In this document: positions 16,991 to 26,068 of the stretch, in pieces | Numbering within the stretch: position 1 is the first letter of the stretch | Layout of the letters: each line of letters opens with the position of its first letter | Origin: Fusicatenibacter saccharivorans | GTDB taxonomy: Bacteria; Bacillota; Clostridia; Lachnospirales; Lachnospiraceae | Assembly (NCBI RefSeq): GCF_015557635.1 | Contig: NZ_JADNOP010000010.1 | Span: forward strand, 62,001-126,000 | DNA length: 64,000 nt | Direction of reading: 5' to 3' | The notes under the pieces: model-generated | Database searches by the model: none | What the model was told of the DNA's origin: nothing | The model's input: the letters and a program-made list of their open reading frames with translations, nothing else | Program-made: the position numbers and the translations under genes

Positions 16991-17018
16991 TTGAAAAATT
17001 AATCATCTATGTTAAAAT
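16991..17018 (+). promoter_or_regulatory. candidate promoter of the GH130-epimerase operon
   Basis: TTGAAA (16991-16996), a 16-base spacer and TAAAAT (17013-17018) precede a 148-base leader. The inverted repeat ACTTAAAAA/TTTTTAAGT just upstream (about 16940-16980) could be an operator. The leader contains AAACAAAGTACAAC (17115-17128), nearly repeated before the mutase gene at 11794-11807. Confidence 0.45.
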
Positions 17019-17166
17019 TAAGCTAAAGGACTGGGCGTGAGGGTGATAAAACACGGCGGTTCGGAGAAAAAAGAATGAAAAAACAAGATTCTGTCCACTA
17101 ACAGAAACTTAAAAAAACAAAGTACAACTCATAAACAAACAATATTTTTCATGGAGGTTTCAAAAA

Positions 17167-18189
17167 ATGAGCGAAGTTAAAATTATTGGAGATGCTGTCA
17201 AAAATATGCCATGGCAGGAAGGCCCGGCTGAGTTTTCCGGTGCACCGGTATGGAGATACAGCGAGAATCCGATCATCGGAAGAAATCCGGTGAAGGAAGT
17301 AGCAAGAATCTTCAACAGCGCCGTTATGCCGTACGGCGACGAGTTCATCGGAGTATTCCGTGGTGAGCAGACAAACGGAATCCCGTACATCTACCTTGGA
17401 AGAAGCAAAGATGCGATCCACTGGAATTTCGATGAGAACAAAATCCAGTTCGTTGACGAAGAAGGCAAACCGTTCATGCCGGTTTACGCATATGACCCGC
17501 GTCTTGTAAAAGTAGAAGATACCTACTACATCATCTGGTGCCAGGACTTCTACGGTGCAGCCATCGGAATGGCAAAAACAAAAGATTTTGAAACCTTCGT
17601 ACGTGTGGAGAATCCATTCCTTCCATTCAACAGAAATGCCGTTCTCTTCCCGAGAAAAATCAACGGCAACTTCGTGATGCTGTCCCGTCCAAGCGACAGC
17701 GGCCACACACCGTTCGGTGACATCTTCCTGTCCGAGAGCCCGGATATGCTGTACTGGGGCAAACACCGCCACGTCATGAGCAAGAGCCCGGAGTGGTGGG
17801 AGTCCTTAAAGATCGGCGGCGGCGCAGCTCCGATTGAGACCAACGAAGGATGGCTGCTGTTCTACCACGGTGTAAGCGGCACCTGCAATGGCTATGTATA
17901 CAGCATCGGCGGCGCAATCCTCGACAAAGAGAATCCGTCCATCGTAAAATACCGCTGCCAGAACTTCCTTCTGACACCGGAAGAGTGGTATGAGGAGAGA
18001 GGCTTCGTTCCGAACGTAACCTTCCCGTGCGCAACCATTCACGATGCAGAGACCGGAAAGATCGCGATCTACTACGGCGCAGCCGATACGTATGTAGGAC
18101 TGGCATTCACAACCGTAGATCTGATTGTAGATTATATCAAGAAAAACAGTGTCGTACGCGAGTCTGACACCGAAATTGGAAGAAGATAA
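17167..18189 (+). CDS. GH130_2 beta-1,4-mannooligosaccharide phosphorylase
   Basis: The 340-residue five-bladed beta-propeller enzyme carries the GH130 catalytic motif YAYDPRLVK with Asp near residue 110. It also has phosphate-binding arginine/histidine stretches and FYHGVSGT in the fourth blade. Its length and sequence fit subfamily GH130_2, which phosphorolyses beta-1,4-mannooligosaccharides to mannose-1-phosphate; the related mannosyl-N-acetylglucosamine phosphorylase is the main alternative. It has no signal peptide. GGAGG precedes the start, and the epimerase gene follows 18 bases later. Confidence 0.88.
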   Translation: MSEVKIIGDAVKNMPWQEGPAEFSGAPVWRYSENPIIGRNPVKEVARIFNSAVMPYGDEFIGVFRGEQTNGIPYIYLGRSKDAIHWNFDENKIQFVDEEGKPFMPVYAYDPRLVKVEDTYYIIWCQDFYGAAIGMAKTKDFETFVRVENPFLPFNRNAVLFPRKINGNFVMLSRPSDSGHTPFGDIFLSESPDMLYWGKHRHVMSKSPEWWESLKIGGGAAPIETNEGWLLFYHGVSGTCNGYVYSIGGAILDKENPSIVKYRCQNFLLTPEEWYEERGFVPNVTFPCATIHDAETGKIAIYYGAADTYVGLAFTTVDLIVDYIKKNSVVRESDTEIGRR

Positions 18190-18207
18190 GAAAGAAGGAA
18201 AGAAAAG

Positions 18208-19386
18208 ATGCAGTCTTTGGCAAAGGAAGTAAAGCAGGAGCTTACTGGACGGATCGTTCCGTTCTGGGAGGGCTTAAGAGATGAGGAATACGGCGGATTT
18301 TACGGCTATCAGGACTTTGATCTGAACGTGCAGAAAACGTATGAGAAGGGCTGCATCTTAAACAGCAGAATTCTCTGGTTTTTCTCGAATGCGTACCTGA
18401 CCTTAAAGGACGAGAAGCTGCGCGCCGATGCGGAGCATGCGTACCGCTTTATGAAACAGGCGTGTGTGGACCGCGAGTACGGTGGCGTGTTCTGGTCTGT
18501 CACCTACGACGGAAAACCGCTCGATACGACAAAGCATACGTACAATCAGGCATTTGCAATTTATGCGCTGTCTACGTATTTTGATGCGACGGGCGACACC
18601 GAGGCGCTGGAGCTGGCAAAATCGCTGCAGCAGATCATCGAGACACACTGCACCGACGAGTACGGTTATCTCGAGGCATTTACCCGCGATTTCAAGCCGG
18701 AGAGCAATGAAAAGCTCTCGGAGAACGGCGTCATGGCAGAGAAGACCATGAATACGCTGCTGCATGTTTTCGAAGCATATACCGAGCTGTACCGCGTGAC
18801 AAAGGATCCGTTTACCGGTGACCGTCTCCGCTTTATGATGGATCTCTTCGCGGATAAAGTATATAACAAAGAAAAAGGCCGTCAGGAAGTATTCTTCGAC
18901 CGGACATGGAATACGCTGATTGATCTGTATTCTTATGGCCATGATATCGAGACTTCCTGGCTGATCGACCGGGGTACAGAAGTGCTCGGCGATCCGGCTT
19001 ACCGGGAAAAACTGCTGCCGATCACCGGAGAGATTGCGGAAAATATCTACAACACGGCATACAAAAATCATTCGCTGATGAATGAGTGCGAGCGCGGTGT
19101 GGATGATACCACAAGAGTCTGGTGGGTACAGGCAGAAGCAGTCGTTGGATTTTTAAATGCATGGCAGAAAAAACCGGAGGAAACAAAGTATCTCGATGCG
19201 GCAAAAGACATCTGGGGCTACATCAAGGAATATGTGATCGACAAACGAGAGGGGTCTGAGTGGTTCTGGTGCGTGAATGCAGACGGAAGCCCGATTCATG
19301 AGCCGATTGTAGAACCGTGGAAATGCCCGTATCACAATGGACGTATGTGTATGGAAGTAATTGGGAGGTTAAAAGATGCTGAATAA
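18208..19386 (+). CDS. cellobiose/mannobiose 2-epimerase
   Basis: The 392-residue protein has the (alpha/alpha)6-barrel pattern of the N-acylglucosamine 2-epimerase superfamily. It contains [22 protein letters not shown] and the histidine-bearing [11 protein letters not shown] and [11 protein letters not shown] helices. Members of this size convert the reducing-end glucose of cellobiose or mannose of mannobiose at C2. In this setting mannobiose would become mannosylglucose, the substrate of the next gene. AGAAGGAAAG precedes the ATG. Its end overlaps the start of the next gene by 11 bases. Confidence 0.9.
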   Translation: MQSLAKEVKQELTGRIVPFWEGLRDEEYGGFYGYQDFDLNVQKTYEKGCILNSRILWFFSNAYLTLKDEKLRADAEHAYRFMKQACVDREYGGVFWSVTYDGKPLDTTKHTYNQAFAIYALSTYFDATGDTEALELAKSLQQIIETHCTDEYGYLEAFTRDFKPESNEKLSENGVMAEKTMNTLLHVFEAYTELYRVTKDPFTGDRLRFMMDLFADKVYNKEKGRQEVFFDRTWNTLIDLYSYGHDIETSWLIDRGTEVLGDPAYREKLLPITGEIAENIYNTAYKNHSLMNECERGVDDTTRVWWVQAEAVVGFLNAWQKKPEETKYLDAAKDIWGYIKEYVIDKREGSEWFWCVNADGSPIHEPIVEPWKCPYHNGRMCMEVIGRLKDAE

Positions 19387-20551
19387 ACAGTATTATGTGG
19401 AAAAAGCCAAGGTAGACCGCCTTGTGGCAAGAAAGAACACAAAAGCAGATTTTTACAACGGTATTTATGACCGCTATGAGTATCCGGTGCTGACAAGAGA
19501 GTTCGCTCCTGTTCACTGGAGATATGATCTGGATGAGGAGACGAATCCGTACTTTATGGAGCGTCTCGGCATCAACGCTGTGATGAACTCCGGCGCGATT
19601 TATCTGAATGGAAAGTATTATCTCGTTGTCCGCGTGGAGGGCAATGACAGAAAATCTTTCTTTGCTGTTGCAGAGAGTGATACTGGTATCGACGGATTCC
19701 ATTTCTGGGATTACCCGGTTGTGCTGCCGGATACCTGCGCAGAGGAAACCAACGTTTATGACATGCGTCTGACCCAGCACGAGGACGGCTGGATTTACGG
19801 AGTGTTCTGCTCTGAGAGCAAGGACAAAAACGATCCGGATCTGTCCGCGGCTGTTGCTGAGGCTGGTATCGTAAGAACGAAAGACCTGAAGACCTGGGAG
19901 CGTCTGGACAACCTGAAAACCTTACGTTCTCCGCAGCAGAGAAACGTTGTTCTGCATCCGGAGTTCGTAGACGGAAAATATGCCTTCTACACCCGTCCGA
20001 TGGATGGTTTCATTGAGACCGGAAGCGGCGGAGGAATCGGCTTCGGACTCTGCGATGATATCACACACGCTGTCATCGACGAGGAGAAGATCATCAGCAA
20101 ACGTATTTATCATACCCTGACCGAGTCCAAAAACGGTGCTGGAGCAGTGCCGATCCGAGGTAAGAAATGCTGGATCAACATTGCACACGGTGTAAGAAAT
20201 ACAGCAGCAGGCCTTCGCTACGTTCTGTATGTCTTCGGTACCGATCTGAACGATCCGTCCAAAGTCATTGCAGAGCCGTCCGGTGTATTCCTGGTTCCGC
20301 TTGGAAAAGAGAGAGTCGGAGACGTTTCCAACGTTGTATTTACAAACGGCGCGATTGCGCGTGAGAACGGAGAGGTTTACATCTACTATGCATCCTGCGA
20401 TACAAGAATGCATGTAGCAACTACCACAATCGACAAACTCGAGGACTATCTGTTCAACACACCGCAGGATCCGCACAGATCCCCGGACTGCGTAAAACAG
20501 AGATGCGAGCTGATCTCCAAAAACCTGGAGCTGCTGAAAAACGAGAAATAA
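19376..20551 (+). CDS. GH130_1 4-O-beta-D-mannosyl-D-glucose phosphorylase
   Basis: The 391-residue protein is the longer GH130 type. The catalytic motif is NVYDMRL with Asp near residue 129, followed by [46 protein letters not shown] and [15 protein letters not shown] are typical of subfamily 1. It would phosphorolyse mannosyl-beta-1,4-glucose to mannose-1-phosphate and glucose in the cytoplasm. GGGAGG precedes the ATG, which lies inside the epimerase gene, so the two are probably translated together. A strong terminator closes the operon. Confidence 0.9.
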   Translation: MLNKQYYVEKAKVDRLVARKNTKADFYNGIYDRYEYPVLTREFAPVHWRYDLDEETNPYFMERLGINAVMNSGAIYLNGKYYLVVRVEGNDRKSFFAVAESDTGIDGFHFWDYPVVLPDTCAEETNVYDMRLTQHEDGWIYGVFCSESKDKNDPDLSAAVAEAGIVRTKDLKTWERLDNLKTLRSPQQRNVVLHPEFVDGKYAFYTRPMDGFIETGSGGGIGFGLCDDITHAVIDEEKIISKRIYHTLTESKNGAGAVPIRGKKCWINIAHGVRNTAAGLRYVLYVFGTDLNDPSKVIAEPSGVFLVPLGKERVGDVSNVVFTNGAIARENGEVYIYYASCDTRMHVATTTIDKLEDYLFNTPQDPHRSPDCVKQRCELISKNLELLKNEK

Positions 20552-20567
20552 AAGCGTCCGCTGCGGC

Positions 20568-20617
20568 GCATGAAAAAAGGAGCTGTTCTCTTTACGGGAA
20601 CGCTCCTTTTTTCATGC
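20568..20617. terminator. bidirectional terminator after the mannoside operon
   Basis: A perfect 16-bp stem (20568-20583 with 20602-20617) contains A6 and T6 tracts, so it can end both the plus-strand operon and the minus-strand sensor kinase transcript. Confidence 0.9.
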
Positions 20618-20620
20618 ATA

Positions 20621-20704
20621 TTATTTGTTTTTGGGTTTCTGATCGTCGATGGAAGTTAAAATTCCATAGAAGAGGCGCGGTGCATCGGGATCTGTAAAGG
20701 TCAT
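20621..20704 (-). pseudogene. orphan 27-residue reading frame after the sensor kinase
   Basis: An ATG overlaps the kinase stop (ATGA) and opens 27 residues beginning MTFTDPDAPRLFYGIL and ending before a terminator. The DPDAPRLFYGILTSID pattern resembles the last strand of a PAS-like domain. It may be the tail of another signalling protein left after a deletion, or a very short real gene. Evidence is weak. Confidence 0.3.
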
Positions 20705-22758
20705 GAAAACCTGGAAAGTGTTTCGAGAAGAACCGAAACGTCAACGGGTTTCGCGATATGGGCGTTCATGCCGGATTCCAGTGCTTTTCGGCGGTCCTCT
20801 TCAAACGCGTTTGCCGTCATGGCGACAATCGGGATTTCCCCGCGTTTTCCCGGGAGTGCACGGATCGCTTCTGCGGCCTGATAGCCGTTCATGTTCGGCA
20901 TCTGAATATCCATCAGAATAACATTGTAATAATCTTCTGGTGCGTTCTGGACTGCTTTTAAGCAGAGGGCGCCGTCTTTTACGTGCTCGGCGTGAATGCC
21001 GTTTTCTTCCAGAACGGTGAGTACAATTTCTGCATTCAGGTCATTATCCTCGGCAAGCAGCACGCGTTTTTCGGAAAGCGTCTGCAGGGACTGCTCGAGA
21101 ATCTCGTCTTTATGCTGGTGAGCCGCAAGCTGTTCTTCGGTCGGAAGTTCAAACGTGAGGCAGATCGTAGTTATTGTTCCGGCACCGAGTTCGCTTTCCA
21201 CATCGATCGTTCCGCCCATCAGATTCACGAGGGATTTTACGATCGGAAGGCCGAGGCCGGTTCCGGTGATGTGGCTTTCGGTGGAGGAATGTTCTCTTGT
21301 AAATTCTTCAAAAATATGCGGCAGATACTCTTTGCTCATGCCGATGCCGTTGTCCTTCACGGTGATGCGGTAGGAGGCAAAGCCCTTCCTTGGTGCCGGT
21401 GTCTCTTCGATTTTTACGGAAATTTTTCCGCCCTCCGGCGTATACTTGATGGAGTTGCTGATGATATTCAGCAGAATCTCCCGTATTTTTGTCCGGTCGC
21501 AGAGGATGGCATCGTGTTCCACCGTGTTGTAACAGAGATAGGAAAGATTTTTGCTTTTTAACGAAGGCTCAAACACTGCATTCAGGGAATTGATCAGCTC
21601 GCTGTAGCTGCCGAGCTCGATTTTCAGCGAGGCTTTACCGCTCTCAATGCGCGCCATCTCAAGCACGTAGTTGATCAGGGAGAGCAGAAAACTGCTGGAG
21701 GACTTGATTTTTGCAATGTAGTCGACCGCGCGGTCCTTCTCGTCGATGTGCTTTTCCAGCAGATCCGAGAAACCGATGATGGCATTCATCGGGGTTCGGA
21801 TGTCGTGGCTCATGTTGAACAGAAAACGTGTTTTTGCTTCGTTGGCAGACTGTGCTTCCTGTACGGCTTTTTCCAGTTCTGCTGCGTGAATCTCGTCTTT
21901 ATAGCGGCGCATCTGGAACTGCAGAAAACCAATAGAGGCAAGCAGGGAAAGGATGAGCCCGAGTGCAAAGAAAACAAAAACCTGCAGCAGACTGAGCCAG
22001 CCGTTTTTCGGTACAATTTCAAAATGCCAGGTGTCGTTCGGCACGGTGCAGAGAACTTCCATGGCATCGGAACGCCGGGAATTACCGGAGTGTGCGATGG
22101 AAACGTGTTCGCCGGTGGCCGGAGAAATTTTCCAGATTTCGTAGGTATAGCCGGCTTCTTCCAGCGTATTCAGTTCGATTTCATCCAGAAAGGATTCCCA
22201 GTCGAGAACGAGAAGCGAAAAGCCCCAGAAGGTCTTGTTTCCACTGTCATCGGTTGTGTAGATCGGGTCAAAAAGCAGTGCGCCGATGCCGCCCTGCTGC
22301 AGTTCAAATGGTCCTGCGATGGTGTACTCACCGCTCTCTTTGGCAAGAGTGGCCTCCTGCCGTCTGGCAGGATTTTCGAGCGTATTGAGTCCGAGAGCGG
22401 CTTCGTTTCCACGCATCGGATAAATCAGTGTGACAATGCCGTCCTTTGCAAGCTCATGTGCTTTGATGACATTCTGGTCGTCCTGCATCAGCGAGGAGAG
22501 GACGGAAAACTCTTCGTCATTGACGGTATAACCGGCTTCAATCATGTGTTTCATCAGATTGGATTCGGCAAGATAATGGTTTAACTGCGATTTCACGCGG
22601 CCGATGGTCGTCTGTGCGGTATAGTCAGCTTTCAGCTTTGCTTCCTTTAACTGATTCTGATACAGAAAACCGGCGCAGAGCTCGACAAGAAAAAATGTAA
22701 TAAAAAACAGCAGAAGCGCCTGAAATCGAATCTGTTTTTGCGTTAATTTTGTTTTCAT
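20701..22758 (-). CDS. hybrid sensor histidine kinase with C-terminal receiver
   Basis: The 685-residue protein has a membrane helix at about 11-32, an extracellular sensor region to about 250 (CHASE-like), a second helix at about 255-280 and a short linker. The HisKA domain carries the phospho-acceptor in FNMSHDIRTPMN. The ATPase domain has ISNSIKYTPEGG, KDNGIGM and TGTGLGL. A receiver near the end has VLLAEDNDLNAE and phosphate-accepting Asp in MDIQMP. It should sense an outside signal and relay phosphate internally. No separate response regulator gene is adjacent. It lies convergent with the mannoside operon, so a link to sugar sensing is possible but unproven. Confidence 0.92.
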   Translation of the reverse strand: MKTKLTQKQIRFQALLLFFITFFLVELCAGFLYQNQLKEAKLKADYTAQTTIGRVKSQLNHYLAESNLMKHMIEAGYTVNDEEFSVLSSLMQDDQNVIKAHELAKDGIVTLIYPMRGNEAALGLNTLENPARRQEATLAKESGEYTIAGPFELQQGGIGALLFDPIYTTDDSGNKTFWGFSLLVLDWESFLDEIELNTLEEAGYTYEIWKISPATGEHVSIAHSGNSRRSDAMEVLCTVPNDTWHFEIVPKNGWLSLLQVFVFFALGLILSLLASIGFLQFQMRRYKDEIHAAELEKAVQEAQSANEAKTRFLFNMSHDIRTPMNAIIGFSDLLEKHIDEKDRAVDYIAKIKSSSSFLLSLINYVLEMARIESGKASLKIELGSYSELINSLNAVFEPSLKSKNLSYLCYNTVEHDAILCDRTKIREILLNIISNSIKYTPEGGKISVKIEETPAPRKGFASYRITVKDNGIGMSKEYLPHIFEEFTREHSSTESHITGTGLGLPIVKSLVNLMGGTIDVESELGAGTITTICLTFELPTEEQLAAHQHKDEILEQSLQTLSEKRVLLAEDNDLNAEIVLTVLEENGIHAEHVKDGALCLKAVQNAPEDYYNVILMDIQMPNMNGYQAAEAIRALPGKRGEIPIVAMTANAFEEDRRKALESGMNAHIAKPVDVSVLLETLSRFS

Positions 22759-22975
22759 ATCGGATGCTCATCTAAATTCGTAATATTTCCGGCTTTTTCA
22801 GGTGATTTTTTTGAGTAAAAACGAAGGCCGGAGTTAAAAATATTATATCGGATTTACCCTGGGATTTCAATAAAAGAAGCGTTAAGTTTGAAAGAGAACA
22901 GGATGAAATGAATGGGAAATGTAATGCACAGGAAGAAAATTGCCAGAATGGGCAGAGAATGGAATTGCCAGATAG

Positions 22976-23004
22976 TTGCTCATTATATCAAAATCATTTA
23001 TAAT
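22976..23004 (+). promoter_or_regulatory. promoter of the exonuclease gene
   Basis: TTGCTC (22976-22981), 17 bases and TATAAT (22999-23004) stand 38 bases before the start. The rest of the 283-base divergent region (22759-23041) shows a CCGGC/GCCGG stem near the sensor kinase start and nothing else I recognise. Confidence 0.6.
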
Positions 23005-23041
23005 AGGGACAGACGACACAGAATGAAGGATTGACAATACA

Positions 23042-23992
23042 ATGGACTATGTGATTTTTGACCTGGAATGGAACCAGTGTCCCTATGGAAAAGGAAAAGA
23101 GAACCCGAAGCTGCCATTTGAGATTATTGAGATCGGCGCGGTGAAGATGGATGGTGAGCGGAATGTGGTGGGAACGTTTCACCGGATTGTAAAACCGGTG
23201 GTCTACCAGCATCTCCATCACCGGACGCGCGAGGTCGTCGGACTGACAGAAGAGGATCTGCAGAACGGAATCCCATTTGCGCAGGCCGTGCAGGAATTTT
23301 TTGCATTCTCCGGCGGTGCGTGCATGTTCGGCACCTGGGGACCGGGAGACCTGACGGAGCTCCAGCGGAACATGAAATTTTATAACCTCCTGTCGCTGAT
23401 CCGCGGGCCGATTCATTTTTACGATGTACAGAAACTGTTCGCGATCCAGTACGAAACGATGAAGAGCCGCCGGGCGCTCGAGTACGCCGCCGACTTCCTC
23501 CATCTCCCGAAGGACGAGCATTTTCATCAGGCGCTTTCGGATGCAAAATATACGGCCGACATTTTTGCGCGCATCGATATGGATGTTGTGCTGGCGTACG
23601 ACTCGATCGACGTATATCAGAACCCGAAATCGAAAAAAGAGGAGATCCACGCCGTCTATAATGGCTACACGAAATTCATCTCCCGCGAATTCGACACAAA
23701 AGAAGAAGCCATGCACGACCGCGAGGTCTGCAGCACGCACTGCTGCATCTGCGGGAAAACGGCAAGAAAACGCTTACGCTGGTTTTCGGCCGGCGGGAAA
23801 AACTACTACTGCGTAGCCTGGTGCCCGGAGCACGGATATTTGAAAGGCAAAGCCCGCATGAAACATTCGGATGAAGGAAAACTCTTCGTCGTGAAAACCA
23901 TCCGCATCAGCAGCGAACAGGAGGCGGGGGAAATTCGGCAGAAGAAAGAGAACCTGCGGAAGAAGAGGAATCAGAAGAGGAAAGAAATGTAA
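23042..23992 (+). CDS. DEDDh 3'-5' exonuclease with C-terminal zinc-binding region
   Basis: The 316-residue protein has the DnaQ-type active site: DLEW (Asp7, Glu9), an aspartate at GPGDLTEL (about 103) and HQALSDAKY (His162, Asp167). About residues 228-270 hold a cysteine cluster (CSTHCCICGK and later CVAWC) likely to bind zinc, and the tail is strongly basic. This resembles single-gene RNase T/ExoX-like proteins of Clostridia, not the polymerase III epsilon subunit. It probably trims nucleic acid ends in the cytoplasm. A long terminator follows. Confidence 0.85.
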   Translation: MDYVIFDLEWNQCPYGKGKENPKLPFEIIEIGAVKMDGERNVVGTFHRIVKPVVYQHLHHRTREVVGLTEEDLQNGIPFAQAVQEFFAFSGGACMFGTWGPGDLTELQRNMKFYNLLSLIRGPIHFYDVQKLFAIQYETMKSRRALEYAADFLHLPKDEHFHQALSDAKYTADIFARIDMDVVLAYDSIDVYQNPKSKKEEIHAVYNGYTKFISREFDTKEEAMHDREVCSTHCCICGKTARKRLRWFSAGGKNYYCVAWCPEHGYLKGKARMKHSDEGKLFVVKTIRISSEQEAGEIRQKKENLRKKRNQKRKEM

Positions 23993-23994
23993 GA

Positions 23995-24047
23995 AAGGCA
24001 GAGGAAATGGAAACGGGATAAAAGGTTTCATTTCTTCTGCCTTTTTA
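23995..24047 (+). terminator. Rho-independent terminator
   Basis: A nearly perfect 19 to 20-bp stem (23995-24014 with 24025-24043) ends in CCTTTTT just after the exonuclease stop. Confidence 0.88.
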
Positions 24048-24048
24048 A

Positions 24049-24077
24049 TTGGAAAACAGAGCGGGATCGGTTATAAT
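24049..24077 (+). promoter_or_regulatory. promoter of the GNAT gene at 24140
   Basis: TTGGAA (24049-24054), 17 bases and TATAAT (24072-24077). Transcription would begin near 24084, which argues against an in-frame TTG at 24083 as the start codon. Confidence 0.6.
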
Positions 24078-24139
24078 AAAAATTGAAGAAACTATCGATA
24101 AAAGCAGGTTTGTCGGTAGTTTTCTGTTATAGAAAAGAA

Positions 24140-24532
24140 ATGGGGGCAGAGCCGGAGATGATGCATGTGGAAGCGGTGGATCGGGAAGGGCTGCGAAGAA
24201 GAGTAAAAGATCCCTTCTATCAGAATACAATATCCATTCTTGCTATGGAGAATGATCAGGTTCTTGGGCGAATTGAGTATCATTTTTACGGATGTATGCA
24301 GGACGGTTACCGGATGGCGTATGTGGACTGGGTTTATGTGCTGCCGGAAGCCAGACATAAAGGCGTTGCGCAGGGGCTGTTTCAGGAGATGGAAAAAGAC
24401 TGCAGGAAACATGGGATTAACCAATATTATCTGATTCGGGCGACAAATCCAAATGCAGATAAATTTTATCACAGCTTTGAAAACGCAGAGATTGATGAGG
24501 AGTCGTTTTTACGGAAAGAACTGAAAGAATAA
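24140..24532 (+). CDS. GNAT-family acetyltransferase
   Basis: The 130-residue protein has the GNAT fold signature: YVDWVYVLPEARHKGVAQGLFQEMEKDC (given here as the V/P strand, then the acetyl-CoA loop ARHKGVAQGL) and a late KFYHSFE helix. The substrate is unknown. I choose ATG 24140 because the promoter -10 box is at 24072-24077; a later pair of ATG codons at 24158 and 24161 cannot be ruled out. No strong ribosome binding site is seen. The thymidine kinase gene follows 24 bases downstream. Confidence 0.75.
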   Translation: MGAEPEMMHVEAVDREGLRRRVKDPFYQNTISILAMENDQVLGRIEYHFYGCMQDGYRMAYVDWVYVLPEARHKGVAQGLFQEMEKDCRKHGINQYYLIRATNPNADKFYHSFENAEIDEESFLRKELKE

Positions 24533-24556
24533 GAAAAGACAAAAGGACGAAAAACA

Positions 24557-25162
24557 ATGGCAAAATTATATTTCCGCTACGGCGCGATGGGCAGTTCGAA
24601 ATCTGCTAATATTTTGATGGTTCGCTATAATTATGAGGAGCGTGGACAGTATGCTGTCCTGCTGAAGCCGCGGACGGACAACCGCGACGGAGAGCATGAG
24701 ATCAAATCCCGCATCGGGCTGGAAGCACCGGCGGAGTATGTGGATGAGTTTTTAAAAGAAATTTCGGAGACATGGAGTGCGGACAGCGGGGAATACCGGT
24801 ATCATGGAAAGAAAGTGGACGCGATCCTGATCGACGAAGCGCAGTTCCTTTCACCGGAGGAGGTTGATACGCTTTCGGATATCGTAGATTTTTACGAGAT
24901 CCCGGTACTCTGCTACGGCCTGCGTGCCGACTTCCGGACCCGTCTGTTTCCGGGATCCATGCGGCTGATGGAGATCGCCGACGTCATCGAGGAAGTTCCG
25001 ACGGTCTGTTGGTGCGGAAAACGTGCACAGTGCAATACGAGATATGCAAACGGAAAAATCGTGCGGGAAGGTGCGCAGATTTTCCTTGGATCGAATGAGA
25101 GTTATGTGGCGCTCTGCAGGAAGCATTATAAGGAAGGAAAGCTGTGGAAGGAAGATGAGTGA
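24557..25162 (+). CDS. tdk: thymidine kinase (type II)
   Basis: The 201-residue protein has the P-loop GAMGSSKS (residues 9-16), Walker B LIDEAQFL (about 91-98), the lasso-region arginines and a zinc-binding cysteine set starting CWCGKRAQC. It phosphorylates thymidine to dTMP in the salvage pathway. AGGACG and GGA precede the ATG. The last 8 bases overlap the start of the next small gene. Confidence 0.93.
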   Translation: MAKLYFRYGAMGSSKSANILMVRYNYEERGQYAVLLKPRTDNRDGEHEIKSRIGLEAPAEYVDEFLKEISETWSADSGEYRYHGKKVDAILIDEAQFLSPEEVDTLSDIVDFYEIPVLCYGLRADFRTRLFPGSMRLMEIADVIEEVPTVCWCGKRAQCNTRYANGKIVREGAQIFLGSNESYVALCRKHYKEGKLWKEDE

Positions 25163-25397
25163 GATCAGAATACAGGAAGTGCAGGAGAGAGCGCAGCTGA
25201 TGGATAAACTCGTGGAACTTTTAACCGTAGGAACAAAATGGTTCTCAGACAAAGCCGATGCAGCCAACCTTGCAATTCTGGACAAACGCATCAACGAAAG
25301 AGCCGCCGAAGGATGGGAACTCGTCACATACGATTATATGGCGACCTCCATGCAGATCAAGGGGGCGTTTGTGATTACATTTCGGAAAGAGAAATAA
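25155..25397 (+). CDS. DUF4177-like small protein
   Basis: The 80-residue product has the pattern of short DUF4177-type proteins: a helix ending in LDKRINERAAEGWELVTYDY and then beta-strands to the end (AFVITFRKEK). No function is known for such proteins. ATG 25155 has GGAAG directly upstream and lies within the end of tdk, so it is probably translated with it. Confidence 0.6.
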   Translation: MSEIRIQEVQERAQLMDKLVELLTVGTKWFSDKADAANLAILDKRINERAAEGWELVTYDYMATSMQIKGAFVITFRKEK

Positions 25398-25430
25398 GCC
25401 AAATCACTTTTCGAGCAGATGTATTATTTT

Positions 25431-25448
25431 ACTCGGTTACAACCGAGT
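25431..25448. promoter_or_regulatory. perfect 18-bp palindrome, likely operator
   Basis: ACTCGGTTACAACCGAGT reads the same on both strands. A further half-site, AACCGA, lies at about 25457-25462. It sits 42 bases before the phosphatase start, where a promoter would be expected. The binding protein is unknown. Confidence 0.5.
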
Positions 25449-25489
25449 CAATGATAACCGAATAAAATATTCTGTCGAAGGAGATAAAA

Positions 25490-26068
25490 ATGAAAAAGAT
25501 ATTTTTAATGCGGCATTCTATCCCGGAAAAAGGAGATATGCCGAATGAAAGGATTCCTTTATCGGAAAAGGGAAAAGCACTTGCTGTATCAAAAAGAAAT
25601 ATATTTTCAAATGTGGACAGATGCTTTTCTTCACCTTATCGGAGAGCAATGGAAACGGCTGAATTCATCGCAGATCACCCGGTCATTGTGAAGGAGCTGC
25701 ATGAAAGAACGATCGGGGATGCCAGGGAGGATTTCTGGCTGAAACAGTATGAAGATCACGATTTTCGCAATCTGGGCGGGGAATCATTAAATCAGGTGAA
25801 GGTCCGAATGAAAGCAGCGATAGATTCCATTGTCTGCCAGATGGAAGAGGGTGAAACGGCACTCGTGGTTTCTCATGCGACGGCGATCTGTGCATATTTG
25901 CTTTCTTACTGTGAAATTGAAGTGAAAGATGCGGAAAACAAAGTAAGAAAAATATCTTTCCATGGAAAAGAAATCCTGAATGGCAGATTTCGGCCGGCAG
26001 ATGGATTTGAAATCCTTTTTGAAAACGATATTTTTTCGGATATTCGTGTTATGGGGAGAGAAAAATGA
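25490..26068 (+). CDS. histidine phosphatase family protein
   Basis: The 192-residue protein starts with the phosphoglycerate-mutase-superfamily motif FLMRHSIPEKG, with the catalytic His near residue 9. It has SSPYRRAMETAEF with the second arginine and ALVVSHATAICAYL with the second histidine. Members hydrolyse phosphate esters of sugars, nucleotides or proteins. AAGGAG precedes the ATG by 7 bases and the stop overlaps the following kinase gene by 4 bases. Confidence 0.85.
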   Translation: MKKIFLMRHSIPEKGDMPNERIPLSEKGKALAVSKRNIFSNVDRCFSSPYRRAMETAEFIADHPVIVKELHERTIGDAREDFWLKQYEDHDFRNLGGESLNQVKVRMKAAIDSIVCQMEEGETALVVSHATAICAYLLSYCEIEVKDAENKVRKISFHGKEILNGRFRPADGFEILFENDIFSDIRVMGREK

